This document shows positions 1 through 5,181 of a DNA stretch of 5,715 bases, in pieces. Below the pieces are notes generated by a model. The model did not search any database. It was not told where the DNA came from and was given only the letters and a program-made list of their open reading frames with translations. Source of the DNA: Anaerolineae bacterium (GTDB lineage: Bacteria; Chloroflexota; Anaerolineae; 4572-78; J111); contig JAGRCC010000842.1 in the NCBI GenBank assembly GCA_020433785.1, positions 1 to 5,715 of the forward strand, in the 5' to 3' direction. Made by a program: the position numbers and the translations under genes. The stretch's first letter is position 1; each line of letters starts with the position of its first letter.

Positions 1-1044
1 ATCTATCGCCCCTATCTGATCGATTTGGCTCGCCAGATTGCCGGTTTGAGCCGGCAGGGCCACCAGCCGATTTTAGTTTCGTCCGGCGCCATCTTTACCG
101 GCCGCGAAGTGCTGGCCGTGGGCAAATTGTCGCAGAATAAAGATGTGCCCCACAAACAAATGCTGGCCGCGGTGGGCCAGGGCCACCTGCTGTCGCTTTA
201 CCAGCAAATCTTCGAGATGTACGGTTTGATTGCCGCCCAGGCGCTGCTCACCCGGGCCGATCTGGCCAACCGGACGCGCTATCTCAATGCGCGCAACACC
301 TTTCAACTGCTGTTACAAAATCGGCTAATCCCCATCATCAATGAAAACGATGTGGTCGCGGTGGATGAGATCAAAGTCGGCGATAACGATAATTTATCGG
401 CGCTGGTGGCCAATTTGGTCGAAGCCGATCTGTTGATCATCTTAACCGACCAGCCGGGCCTATTTACGGCTGATCCCCGCAAAGATCCCACCGCCCAGCT
501 CATTGAGCACGTCCCGTTAATCGACGAGACCATTTGGGCCATTGCCGGCGGTAGTATGGGCGATATCGGCACGGGGGGGATGCGCACCAAAATAGAAGCA
601 GCCGAATTAGCCACGCGTTCCGGCACCGATGTGGTTATTGCCATGGGCAGCGAGCCGGACGTGATTTTGCGCGTCACCGCCGGCGAATCGATTGGCACGC
701 GCTTCCCGACCCAGTTTAGCCGGGTGGAAAGCCGTAAACGCTGGATTCTGGCCGAAGCCGCGCACGGGGCGCTGGTGGTGGACAATGGAGCGGCTGATGC
801 CGTGGTCAATCAGGGCAAAAGCCTATTGGTGGTTGGGGTGACCGGGGTGCGGGGTGATTTTCAACGGGGCGAGCCGATTCAGGTTCTCAACCCACAGCAG
901 CAGGAAATTGGGCGCGGTTTGGCCCATTACAAAGCCGATGATCTGCAAGCGATCTGCGGCCGTCGATCGGAACAGATAGCCGGTATTTTAGGCTTTGATT
1001 ATGGCCCAACAGCCATTCACCGCGATAATTTAGTGATTGTCTAG
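1..1044 (+). CDS. proB: Glutamate 5-kinase (5'-truncated by window edge)
   Basis: Cytoplasmic enzyme that phosphorylates L-glutamate to gamma-glutamyl phosphate, the first step of proline synthesis. The frame is open from base 1 and gives 347 residues; aligned to the 367-residue E. coli enzyme, about 20 N-terminal residues (including the VK-x-GTS phosphate-binding segment) lie outside the window. The TTG at 25 is therefore internal, not a start. Visible amino-acid-kinase motifs are SSGA (residues 27-30), INENDVVAVDEIKVGDNDN (113-131, glutamate-binding loop), LTDQPGLFTADPR and GTGGMRTK (nucleotide side, Lys equivalent to E. coli Lys217). RKRWI then leads into a C-terminal PUA domain ending YGPTAIHRDNLVIV, so the long two-domain form is complete at the 3' end. 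A terminator follows within 20 bases, so proA is not co-transcribed downstream; it may lie upstream or elsewhere. Identity is near certain. Confidence 0.96.
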   Translation: MYRPYLIDLARQIAGLSRQGHQPILVSSGAIFTGREVLAVGKLSQNKDVPHKQMLAAVGQGHLLSLYQQIFEMYGLIAAQALLTRADLANRTRYLNARNTFQLLLQNRLIPIINENDVVAVDEIKVGDNDNLSALVANLVEADLLIILTDQPGLFTADPRKDPTAQLIEHVPLIDETIWAIAGGSMGDIGTGGMRTKIEAAELATRSGTDVVIAMGSEPDVILRVTAGESIGTRFPTQFSRVESRKRWILAEAAHGALVVDNGAADAVVNQGKSLLVVGVTGVRGDFQRGEPIQVLNPQQQEIGRGLAHYKADDLQAICGRRSEQIAGILGFDYGPTAIHRDNLVIV

Positions 1045-1060
1045 ACGTTTGGCGAAAATG

Positions 1061-1096
1061 AAAAAAAACGGTCTGATGCAATTCAGACCGTTTTTT
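1061..1096. terminator. Bidirectional intrinsic terminator between proB and the KAS III gene
   Basis: Perfect 8-bp stem CGGTCTGA (1069-1076) / TCAGACCG (1083-1090) with a 6-nt loop. It is preceded by eight A (1061-1068) and followed by six T (1091-1096), so a U-tract follows the hairpin on either strand. It lies 17 bases after the proB stop and about 20 bases after the stop of the convergent minus-strand gene, so it can serve both. Confidence 0.9.
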
Positions 1097-1116
1097 ATTT
1101 CACGAATTTTGACCTT

Positions 1117-2136
1117 CTACCACGTGACCGACATCAGCATACAATTCAAGCCACTGCCGATGCCCATCAGGCAGATATGGTCGCCGGAGGTGATTAAGCC
1201 TTCTTCATTGGCCATCGCCAGGGCGGTCGGCAAGCCAACTGGGCCGGTGTTGCCTAACCAGGGAAAGGTTAATTTGAATTTCGAGCGTGTGGCCCCAATG
1301 GCTTTGATGACGGCCAGGGTATTATTGGTACTGACTTGATGGGGCGCGTACAAAGCAATTTGGTCGTCGCTCCAGCGTTCCAGGGTCTTACTGGCCAGTT
1401 TCCAGGTTTTGCTAATTAAGCTGGCCCCGGCACTCATCAACTTGCCGGGGTACGAGCGCATAATACTGGAATTAGCTACGCATAATTGGTTGTGTTCGCT
1501 GGCGGCCATGCTTACGGCCCCGTTAATCCGATGATCGGTTTTGGCGATGTCTTTATGGCTCAAAATCATCGCGACCGACCCTTCACCCAGGGTCAGCGTG
1601 GCAATATTTTCCATAAAATCCTGCTTGGTCACGTCGGCTTGCTGCAAACGGGTGATGGTGGTATCAATCAGCCCCCGGCCGGCTTCTCCGGCCACAACCA
1701 GCCCATATTTGATTACCTTGGCTTCAATCATCAGGCCGATATTAAAGATGCCGTTCACAAACCCCAAACAGGCGTTGCCGATATCGTAATTCATGCAGCT
1801 GGAAGGTAATTGGAGATTGCCGTGAATTAAGCTGGCCACGGAGGGTTCAATATAGTCCTTCATGACTGAGGTGTTGACCATACAGCCAATATCTTTGGGA
1901 TCAATGCCGGCTGTTTCTATAACTTTACGCGCCGCCAGGGTGGCAATGTTGCTGGGTTGGGTGCCAACGTCCCAAAAGCGACGTTCGTGAATTCCTGATA
2001 AATTTTCCAAAATACCTGGTCGTATTTGTAGTCGAGCCAGTGTTTCGGAGAATTGCTCCTCGAGGTCGGCCGATGTCACCCGATGCGGGGCTAACTCGTA
2101 CTCGACAGCCTCAATCCTAACGTTCTCAAATAGCAT
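1117..2136 (-). CDS. OleA-like beta-ketoacyl-ACP synthase III (FabH superfamily thiolase)
   Basis: Thiolase-fold condensing enzyme of 339 residues, about the length of OleA (around 338). The catalytic triad is present: Cys123 (NACLGF), His266 (APHQVS) and Asn296 (GNTGP). Glu97 in YIEPS sits exactly 26 residues before the Cys. From memory this is the spacing of Glu117/Cys143 in Xanthomonas campestris OleA, where the Glu supports head-to-head Claisen condensation of two long acyl-CoAs; ordinary FabH lacks it. N-terminal MLFENV, AGIH/SGIH-ERR-x-WD and C-terminal LLGIGSGLNC-like LMGIGSGLNC are also OleA-style. The start at 2136 is chosen because GGAGGA lies 4 nt upstream and MLFENV matches the family; the frame extends to an ATG at 2208, but those 24 residues look unrelated. 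No oleB, oleC or oleD is in the window, so the product may be a beta-ketoacid/ketone rather than an olefin, or the gene may serve another acyl-condensing pathway. The superfamily is certain, the OleA subtype likely. Confidence 0.9.
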   Translation of the reverse strand: MLFENVRIEAVEYELAPHRVTSADLEEQFSETLARLQIRPGILENLSGIHERRFWDVGTQPSNIATLAARKVIETAGIDPKDIGCMVNTSVMKDYIEPSVASLIHGNLQLPSSCMNYDIGNACLGFVNGIFNIGLMIEAKVIKYGLVVAGEAGRGLIDTTITRLQQADVTKQDFMENIATLTLGEGSVAMILSHKDIAKTDHRINGAVSMAASEHNQLCVANSSIMRSYPGKLMSAGASLISKTWKLASKTLERWSDDQIALYAPHQVSTNNTLAVIKAIGATRSKFKLTFPWLGNTGPVGLPTALAMANEEGLITSGDHICLMGIGSGLNCMLMSVTW

Positions 2137-2140
2137 CTGT

Positions 2141-2146
2141 TCCTCC
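2141..2146 (-). promoter_or_regulatory. Shine-Dalgarno of the KAS III gene
   Basis: GGAGGA on the minus strand, 4 nt before the ATG at 2136-2134. It decides the start against the in-frame ATG at 2208, which has no comparable site. Confidence 0.85.
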
Positions 2147-2554
2147 ATATTCTCAATTGCGCATAGGCACATTAGGTGTTTTGCCACAAACCAGCCGATC
2201 GACGTCACGAAGAGCTATTTGCTATCCCTAGCTCGTTGTTTACCGAAATTTGGGAAAATTAAATTTTCGCAGGTGAAGGTCTGTGGGATAAAGCGGTAAA
2301 ACGTGGGTGATACTTACCCTTGGTTGACACAACATTGTAAGTCGGTTTGCTATGTCGGTGAGTCGTGAAAATAGTGCCAAAATCTTATATGGGCAACTCT
2401 CCTGGGGAAGAAAATTTTGGTCCAATCGAAAACGGTTATTTTACACTCATTTTCCGTTTTTAATTAATGGTCGGATAATTATTTTGTCACAATTAGTTAG
2501 ATTCACCAAATTACTCTATCATCAAACGGAGTAATTGTCTAGTACCAAAATAAG
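2147..2554. other. AT-rich intergenic spacer upstream of the KAS III gene
   Basis: About 400 bases with no convincing gene. On the minus strand it holds a candidate promoter near its right end (2513-2541), an isolated TATAAG -10-like hexamer (2384-2389) without a good -35, and an AT palindrome GAAAATT-A-AATTTTC (2254-2268). A lone TTGACA on the plus strand (2324-2329) has no matching -10. Short open frames here have TTG starts or no ribosome binding site and low-complexity composition. Either the KAS III mRNA has a long leader or the true promoter is one I cannot recognise. Confidence 0.5.
2509..2541 (-). promoter_or_regulatory. Candidate promoter with overlapping inverted repeat (KAS III gene)
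   Basis: Minus-strand TAGACA (2541-2536), 17-bp spacer, TAGAGT (2518-2513); matches to sigma70 consensus are 5/6 and 4/6. A perfect 8-bp inverted repeat AATTACTC (2509-2516) / GAGTAATT (2529-2536) brackets the spacer and touches both hexamers, as an operator would. It begins just past the terminator of the upstream band-7 gene. The leader to the KAS III start would be about 370 nt, which is long, so the assignment is tentative. Confidence 0.35.
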
Positions 2555-2592
2555 GCAAAAAGGACTACCAAATCGATGGCAGCCCTTTTTGC
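2555..2592 (-). terminator. Intrinsic terminator of the SPFH gene
   Basis: Arms GCAAAAAGG (2555-2563) and CCTTTTTGC (2584-2592) with an inner extension CT/AG and CCA/TGG around a 6-nt loop (2571-2576). On the plus strand the two interruptions are A-C mismatches, but in minus-strand RNA both become G-U pairs, giving a continuous stem with a U5 run in the 3' arm. It starts 18 bases past the SPFH stop, so it terminates that gene. Confidence 0.75.
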
Positions 2593-2609
2593 TAAAGGTT
2601 AAGCGGGAA

Positions 2610-3344
2610 CTAAATGCGATTGGCGTTGGTTTCTTCTAACCGTTGCATGGTCCGGCGAGAGGGAACCGGCAGATATTGATCCCAATGTAAGATTTCATCC
2701 AGGTGATATGCGCCGCGCACAACCTCTCGCGTCGTCGGATCGAGCTGGCGAATAGTATGGTCGAGGGTTGCAATGGCTTTCGCCTTATTTAAGGCTTCAG
2801 CGACTTCACCGGGCAGTTCGATCACCTGCAAATTGATGCCGTTAAAGATGATACCCATGACTTTAAGCTTATCGGCCAGCAGTCGGCTCAATTGACGCTC
2901 AAAGCGGTCGCGCGTGCCGGGGTTAAAAAGATCGCTCACGGTTTGGCTGCCCACCAGTTTGCGCAGGTTAATATCCACCTGACGGGCAATGGCTTTTTCG
3001 GCATTCGGCAGCCCGCGCAGCTTTTGGCTGCGATTAGCCGCTGCCGGAATAAGGGCCGGATCGATGGCGTATGTGCCGGACCAATTAATATGGGTTACAA
3101 TGCCGTCGCCGGTCGATATCGAGATGGCGCGGCTTTGAACCAGTTTGGTTTTAGTTTCAACGGTAAAGTCAACCCGTTCAAAGGGCCGCAGCAGGTGTCG
3201 GCCGGACGGCAGGACCCGCTTGACGAAACCATCCTTATTTACGGTTACAGCGACCGAATCTTCGGCCACGATGGCGGTTTGTTTCCGGCGATAAATGACC
3301 GCCGCGATAATAGCAATGATGAAAAGGGCAATAATAAATGTCAT
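2610..3344 (-). CDS. Small membrane-anchored SPFH/band-7 domain protein
   Basis: Protein of 244 residues of the stomatin/prohibitin/flotillin superfamily, which forms oligomeric membrane scaffolds and often modulates membrane proteases or lipid domains. Residues 2-18 (TFIIALFIIAIIAAVIY) form one N-terminal membrane anchor followed by basic RRK, predicting a cytoplasmic body. The band-7 domain runs from about residue 25 to 190: a beta-rich part with VNKDGFVKRVLPSGRHL and RPFERVDF, the helical NAEKAIARQVDINLRKLVG region, and VMGIIFNGINLQVIELP before an Ala-rich helix. A short tail, YHLDEILHWDQYLP (213-226), ends it; the long coiled coil of flotillins is absent. Start at 3344 is chosen because AGGAG lies 8 nt upstream and the anchor follows directly; the frame extends to a TTG at 3413 inside a leader hairpin. 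No nfeD partner or protease is adjacent. Its promoter region carries three operator-like repeats, suggesting control by the neighbouring Nudix regulator. The specific role is unknown. Confidence 0.88.
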   Translation of the reverse strand: MTFIIALFIIAIIAAVIYRRKQTAIVAEDSVAVTVNKDGFVKRVLPSGRHLLRPFERVDFTVETKTKLVQSRAISISTGDGIVTHINWSGTYAIDPALIPAAANRSQKLRGLPNAEKAIARQVDINLRKLVGSQTVSDLFNPGTRDRFERQLSRLLADKLKVMGIIFNGINLQVIELPGEVAEALNKAKAIATLDHTIRQLDPTTREVVRGAYHLDEILHWDQYLPVPSRRTMQRLEETNANRI

Positions 3345-3350
3345 GGTAAA

Positions 3351-3357
3351 TTCTCCT
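3351..3357 (-). promoter_or_regulatory. Shine-Dalgarno of the SPFH gene
   Basis: AGGAGAA on the minus strand, with GGAG ending 8 nt before the ATG at 3344-3342. It supports this start over the upstream TTG at 3413. Confidence 0.8.
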
Positions 3358-3373
3358 ATAAAAATAGAAGTCT

Positions 3374-3437
3374 GGAGCGTCAAAGTTTTTTGACCTGACA
3401 GCGAGTATGACAAAGCTTGCTTTGTCGCTCCGACAAA
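3374..3437 (-). promoter_or_regulatory. Leader segment with alternative hairpins before the SPFH gene
   Basis: Repeated GACAAA/TTTGTC blocks allow competing folds in the minus-strand leader. TTTGTCG (3421-3427) pairs with CGACAAA (3431-3437) over a 3-nt loop. The same 3419-3426 block instead forms GACAAAGC/GCTTTGTC with 3409-3416. A third option pairs 3374-3385 with 3420-3431 (11 of 12). A separate 6-bp hairpin GTCAAA/TTTGAC lies at 3379-3394. Whether any fold is functional is not shown by the sequence. Confidence 0.35.
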
Positions 3438-3494
3438 TTTTTTGCTGGTGTTGTCTTAATAGAGGCTATCACCCGTCTGTTAAAAAGGTAATGA

Positions 3495-3528
3495 GTTTAT
3501 TGAGTGGTGCAACAGCGTTTATTGAGTG
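3495..3528. repeat. Two perfect 12-bp direct repeats, 22-bp period
   Basis: GTTTATTGAGTG occurs at 3495-3506 and again at 3517-3528. The 22-bp period is about two helical turns, so a protein could bind both on one face. They lie in the predicted transcribed leader of the SPFH gene. Confidence 0.7.
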
Positions 3529-3566
3529 AATAGAGTAAAAAACACACTAATTGTTGATAAAAATAA

Positions 3567-3590
3567 AATGACAATTGAAATATTGTCATT
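3567..3590. repeat. Perfect 24-bp inverted repeat at the SPFH transcription start
   Basis: AATGACAAT (3567-3575), 6-nt spacer, ATTGTCATT (3582-3590): 9-bp arms with no mismatch. It begins about 10 bp downstream of the predicted -10 hexamer and overlaps the middle operator-like site. It could be a second regulator's site or a weak hairpin at the 5' end of the leader. Confidence 0.65.
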
Positions 3591-3599
3591 CTTACACTA

Positions 3600-3628
3600 A
3601 GAATAACTCAAAAAAAGGTTTTTGTCAA
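3600..3628 (-). promoter_or_regulatory. Sigma70-like promoter of the SPFH gene
   Basis: Minus-strand TTGACA (3628-3623, perfect), 17-bp spacer, TATTCT (3605-3600, 4/6). Predicted start near 3593, giving a leader of about 250 nt. It lies 30 bp beyond the stop of the NrtR-type gene with no clear terminator in between, so read-through from the Nudix operon is also possible. Confidence 0.6.
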
Positions 3629-3658
3629 TATCACACTAAGAATTTTTAAGGTTTGGAT

Positions 3659-4366
3659 TTAGGGGAAGAGACGCCGGGCGTTAACTTCGGCCACGGCGTC
3701 TTCGCGGAAGCGATAGAGCAGCGCCGGTCGCCCGCCGGTGCTGCGATAGTGGCCGGTCGACTCAACGACATCGGTTTTGCGCAATTTGCTGCGGAAATTT
3801 CCTTTATCAAGTTTGGTGCCTAAGATAATTTCATAGGCATCTTGCAGTTCGCGCAGGGTAAAGGTTTCCGGCAGCAGTTGAAAGCCGGCGGCGGTATATT
3901 CCAGCTTGTAACGCAAACGTTCCAGGGCGTAATCTAAAATTTGGGCGTGATCGAAAGCTAATGCGGGTCGATCGTAAACCGAAAACCAACCGACGTCGGC
4001 GGCGTCGCTGGCGGCGTGAGGATTGAGTTTATCGGCGCTAACCAGGGCAAAATAGGCCACCGTAATGACGCGGGTACGCGGATCGCGCTCCGGATCGCCA
4101 AAGCTGTAAAGCTGCTCCAGATAAACGTCGGAGTCGGTCACGCCGGTCTCTTCGGCCAGTTCGCGATAGGCCGCTTCTTCCAGACTTTCGTCCATGCGCA
4201 CAAACCCGCCGGGAATGGCCCACATGCCTTCAAAAGGCCAAACCTTACGTTTGATCAGCAGGACTTTTAGCATCTCATCCAGAATACTAAAGATGACCAC
4301 GTCCGTAGTCACGGAGGGGCGCTCGAATTGGCCGGCATCATAGGATTGGCTTTGAGATTGGTTCAT
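3659..4366 (-). CDS. NrtR-type Nudix regulator (Nudix domain plus C-terminal winged helix)
   Basis: Protein of 235 residues, the usual length and architecture of NrtR, a DNA-binding repressor that senses ADP-ribose or related NAD-derived ligands. Residues about 18-155 form a Nudix domain with a complete box G54-x5-E60-x7-R68-E69-x2-E72-E73-x-G75-V76; GMWAIPGGF precedes it. Residues about 165-235 form the winged helix: [23 protein letters not shown] (recognition-helix region) and [10 protein letters not shown] (wing). Many NrtR regulators have a degenerate box; here every metal-binding Glu is kept, so the protein may also hydrolyse its ligand. The ATG overlaps the TGA of the upstream Nudix gene (ATGA, 4363-4366), with no good ribosome site of its own, so translation is probably coupled. 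Operator-like repeats lie just downstream, before the SPFH gene. No NAD-synthesis gene is in the window. Architecture is clear; ligand and targets are inferred. Confidence 0.87.
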   Translation of the reverse strand: MNQSQSQSYDAGQFERPSVTTDVVIFSILDEMLKVLLIKRKVWPFEGMWAIPGGFVRMDESLEEAAYRELAEETGVTDSDVYLEQLYSFGDPERDPRTRVITVAYFALVSADKLNPHAASDAADVGWFSVYDRPALAFDHAQILDYALERLRYKLEYTAAGFQLLPETFTLRELQDAYEIILGTKLDKGNFRSKLRKTDVVESTGHYRSTGGRPALLYRFREDAVAEVNARRLFP

Positions 4367-4953
4367 GAGGTTTCTTTTAACTTCTCACGCAGCCACATCA
4401 GGGCGATAATTGTTTTGGCATCGACAATTTGGCCGGCGGCCAGAGCCTGCCATGCTTCCGGCAGAGAATATTCGACAAGTTCGATGTCTTCGTGCTCGGT
4501 CGCCAGTCCGCCGCCGTCCGTTATCTTGTGGCGATTATCGACTTCGGCGTAATACAGGAAAAGACACTCTGAAGAGCCGCCGGGTGAGGGATAAAAGGTG
4601 GCAATCGGGGTCAATTGATCGACCTGATAACCCACTTCCTCCATAATTTCGCGGCGAATAGCCTCTTGGGGGTCTTCACCGTGGTTTAGCATGCCGGCTA
4701 TTACTTCCACAATCCAACCAGGGCCTTGGCCGTTAGCATACGTCGGATAACGGAACTGATTAATTAAAATGACGCGCTCGGTTTCCGTATTATAAACTAA
4801 AGCGGCCGCGCCGTTGCCGCGTTCAAAATTAAGGATACGAATCGGTTCGCTTAATGTGCCATCGAGCCGGGTACGCCGGACAAAGGCTTCTTCAATCTGA
4901 AAAAAGTCATCATATACGATGCGCTGGCTGTCGATTATTACTTTTTTGTTCAT
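4363..4953 (-). CDS. NudF/NudK-like Nudix nucleoside-diphosphate-sugar pyrophosphatase
   Basis: Cytoplasmic Mg-dependent hydrolase of 196 residues in the AdpP/YffH family, which cleaves ADP-ribose (NudF) or GDP-mannose (NudK) to a nucleoside monophosphate and sugar phosphate. The Nudix box is complete: G87-x5-E93-x7-R101-E102-x2-E105-E106-x-G108-Y109. [11 protein letters not shown] (45-55) and [10 protein letters not shown] (66-75) are the family's N-terminal signatures; YPSPGGSSE (121-129) is the loop with the extra catalytic Glu; [15 protein letters not shown] (147-161) resembles NudK, while EVIAGML resembles NudF, so substrate is left open. Start at 4953 fits the family N-terminus, but no Shine-Dalgarno precedes it. 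It is the first gene of a two-gene unit with the NrtR-type regulator (4-bp overlap), which points towards ADP-ribose or a related NAD product as the shared ligand. Confidence 0.9.
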   Translation of the reverse strand: MNKKVIIDSQRIVYDDFFQIEEAFVRRTRLDGTLSEPIRILNFERGNGAAALVYNTETERVILINQFRYPTYANGQGPGWIVEVIAGMLNHGEDPQEAIRREIMEEVGYQVDQLTPIATFYPSPGGSSECLFLYYAEVDNRHKITDGGGLATEHEDIELVEYSLPEAWQALAAGQIVDAKTIIALMWLREKLKETS

Positions 4954-5008
4954 CAGAGAATTATCGCGTAGTCAATCAATCTATTGGCAATGATTAATGG
5001 TCGTGCTC

Positions 5009-5037
5009 ATTATACACAGACTTAAGCGGATTGTCTA
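5009..5037 (-). promoter_or_regulatory. Sigma70-like promoter of the Nudix operon
   Basis: Minus-strand TAGACA (5037-5032, 5/6), 17-bp spacer, TATAAT (5014-5009, perfect). Predicted start near 5002, giving a leader of about 49 nt to the ATG at 4953. The spacer contains TTAAGCGG (5022-5029), which recurs inverted as CCGCTTAA at 5126-5133. Confidence 0.75.
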
Positions 5038-5077
5038 CATAATCTGTCATCTTTAACATTGGACATTATCAGAAATG

Positions 5078-5160
5078 GGTGACAGTCACTTTTTGCGACT
5101 AAATATAGAATGTGATTGGTCAAACCCGCTTAACATTTAGGGTGTTATGTGACTGTCACC
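5078..5160. repeat. Inverted pair of GTGAC-W-GTCAC palindromes
   Basis: GGTGACAGTCAC (5078-5089) and GTGACTGTCACC (5149-5160) are exact reverse complements, and each contains an 11-bp palindrome with 5-bp arms; their centres are 70 bp apart. The 83-bp unit could be a pair of operators upstream of the Nudix promoter, or a small non-coding mobile remnant with 12-bp terminal inverted repeats. There is no transposase nearby and no clear target duplication at the edges. Confidence 0.55.
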
Positions 5161-5181
5161 TTAAATCCGATAAACACTATT

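Larger units (their letters stand above)
3530..3639. promoter_or_regulatory. Three tandem operator-like sites (putative NrtR boxes)
   Basis: Three 21-bp blocks share GT-N7-ACACTAA: 3530-3550, 3580-3600 and 3619-3639. Each left half matches the mirror half TTAGTGT in 5 of 7 positions (ATAGAGT, ATATTGT, TTTTTGT), so the implied full site is the palindrome TTAGTGT-N7-ACACTAA. From memory, NrtR-family operators are roughly 21-bp palindromes with a GT-N7-AC core, and the gene ending at 3659 encodes an NrtR-type protein. The rightmost site overlaps the -35 of the SPFH promoter, the middle one abuts the -10 and the likely start point, and the left one lies downstream: a repressor layout. Steps between sites are 39 and 50 bp. 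The repeats are seen directly; the regulator assignment is inferred. Confidence 0.6.

Noticed and set aside
2137..2208. N-terminal extension of the KAS III gene to the ATG at 2208
   Set aside because: The extension does not resemble the family, while GGAGGA directly precedes the MLFENV start at 2136.
2240..2425. Minus-strand 61-residue frame upstream of the KAS III gene
   Set aside because: TTG start without ribosome site and no family resemblance; likely chance.
2352..2534. Plus-strand 60-residue frame in the intergenic spacer, with a TTGACA 23 bases upstream
   Set aside because: No ribosome binding site, no -10 at proper spacing, composition typical of translated AT-rich spacer, no recognisable motif.
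2892..3398. Long plus-strand frame opposite the SPFH gene
   Set aside because: Shadow of a well-supported gene on the other strand, with no family signature. The same holds for the frames opposite proB, the KAS III gene and the Nudix genes.
3345..3413. N-terminal extension of the SPFH gene to a TTG at 3413
   Set aside because: It would put 23 residues before the membrane anchor and start inside a hairpin; AGGAG before 3344 is decisive.
3421..3443. Plus-strand terminator-like hairpin (TTTGTCG/CGACAAA followed by six T)
   Set aside because: No plus-strand gene lies upstream to be terminated; the same bases are explained as part of the minus-strand leader.
2610..4953. Reading the SPFH plus Nudix genes as an antiviral defence system
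   Set aside because: No toxin, nuclease, protease or NAD-depleting effector is visible; a metabolic or stress regulatory circuit is the simpler reading.
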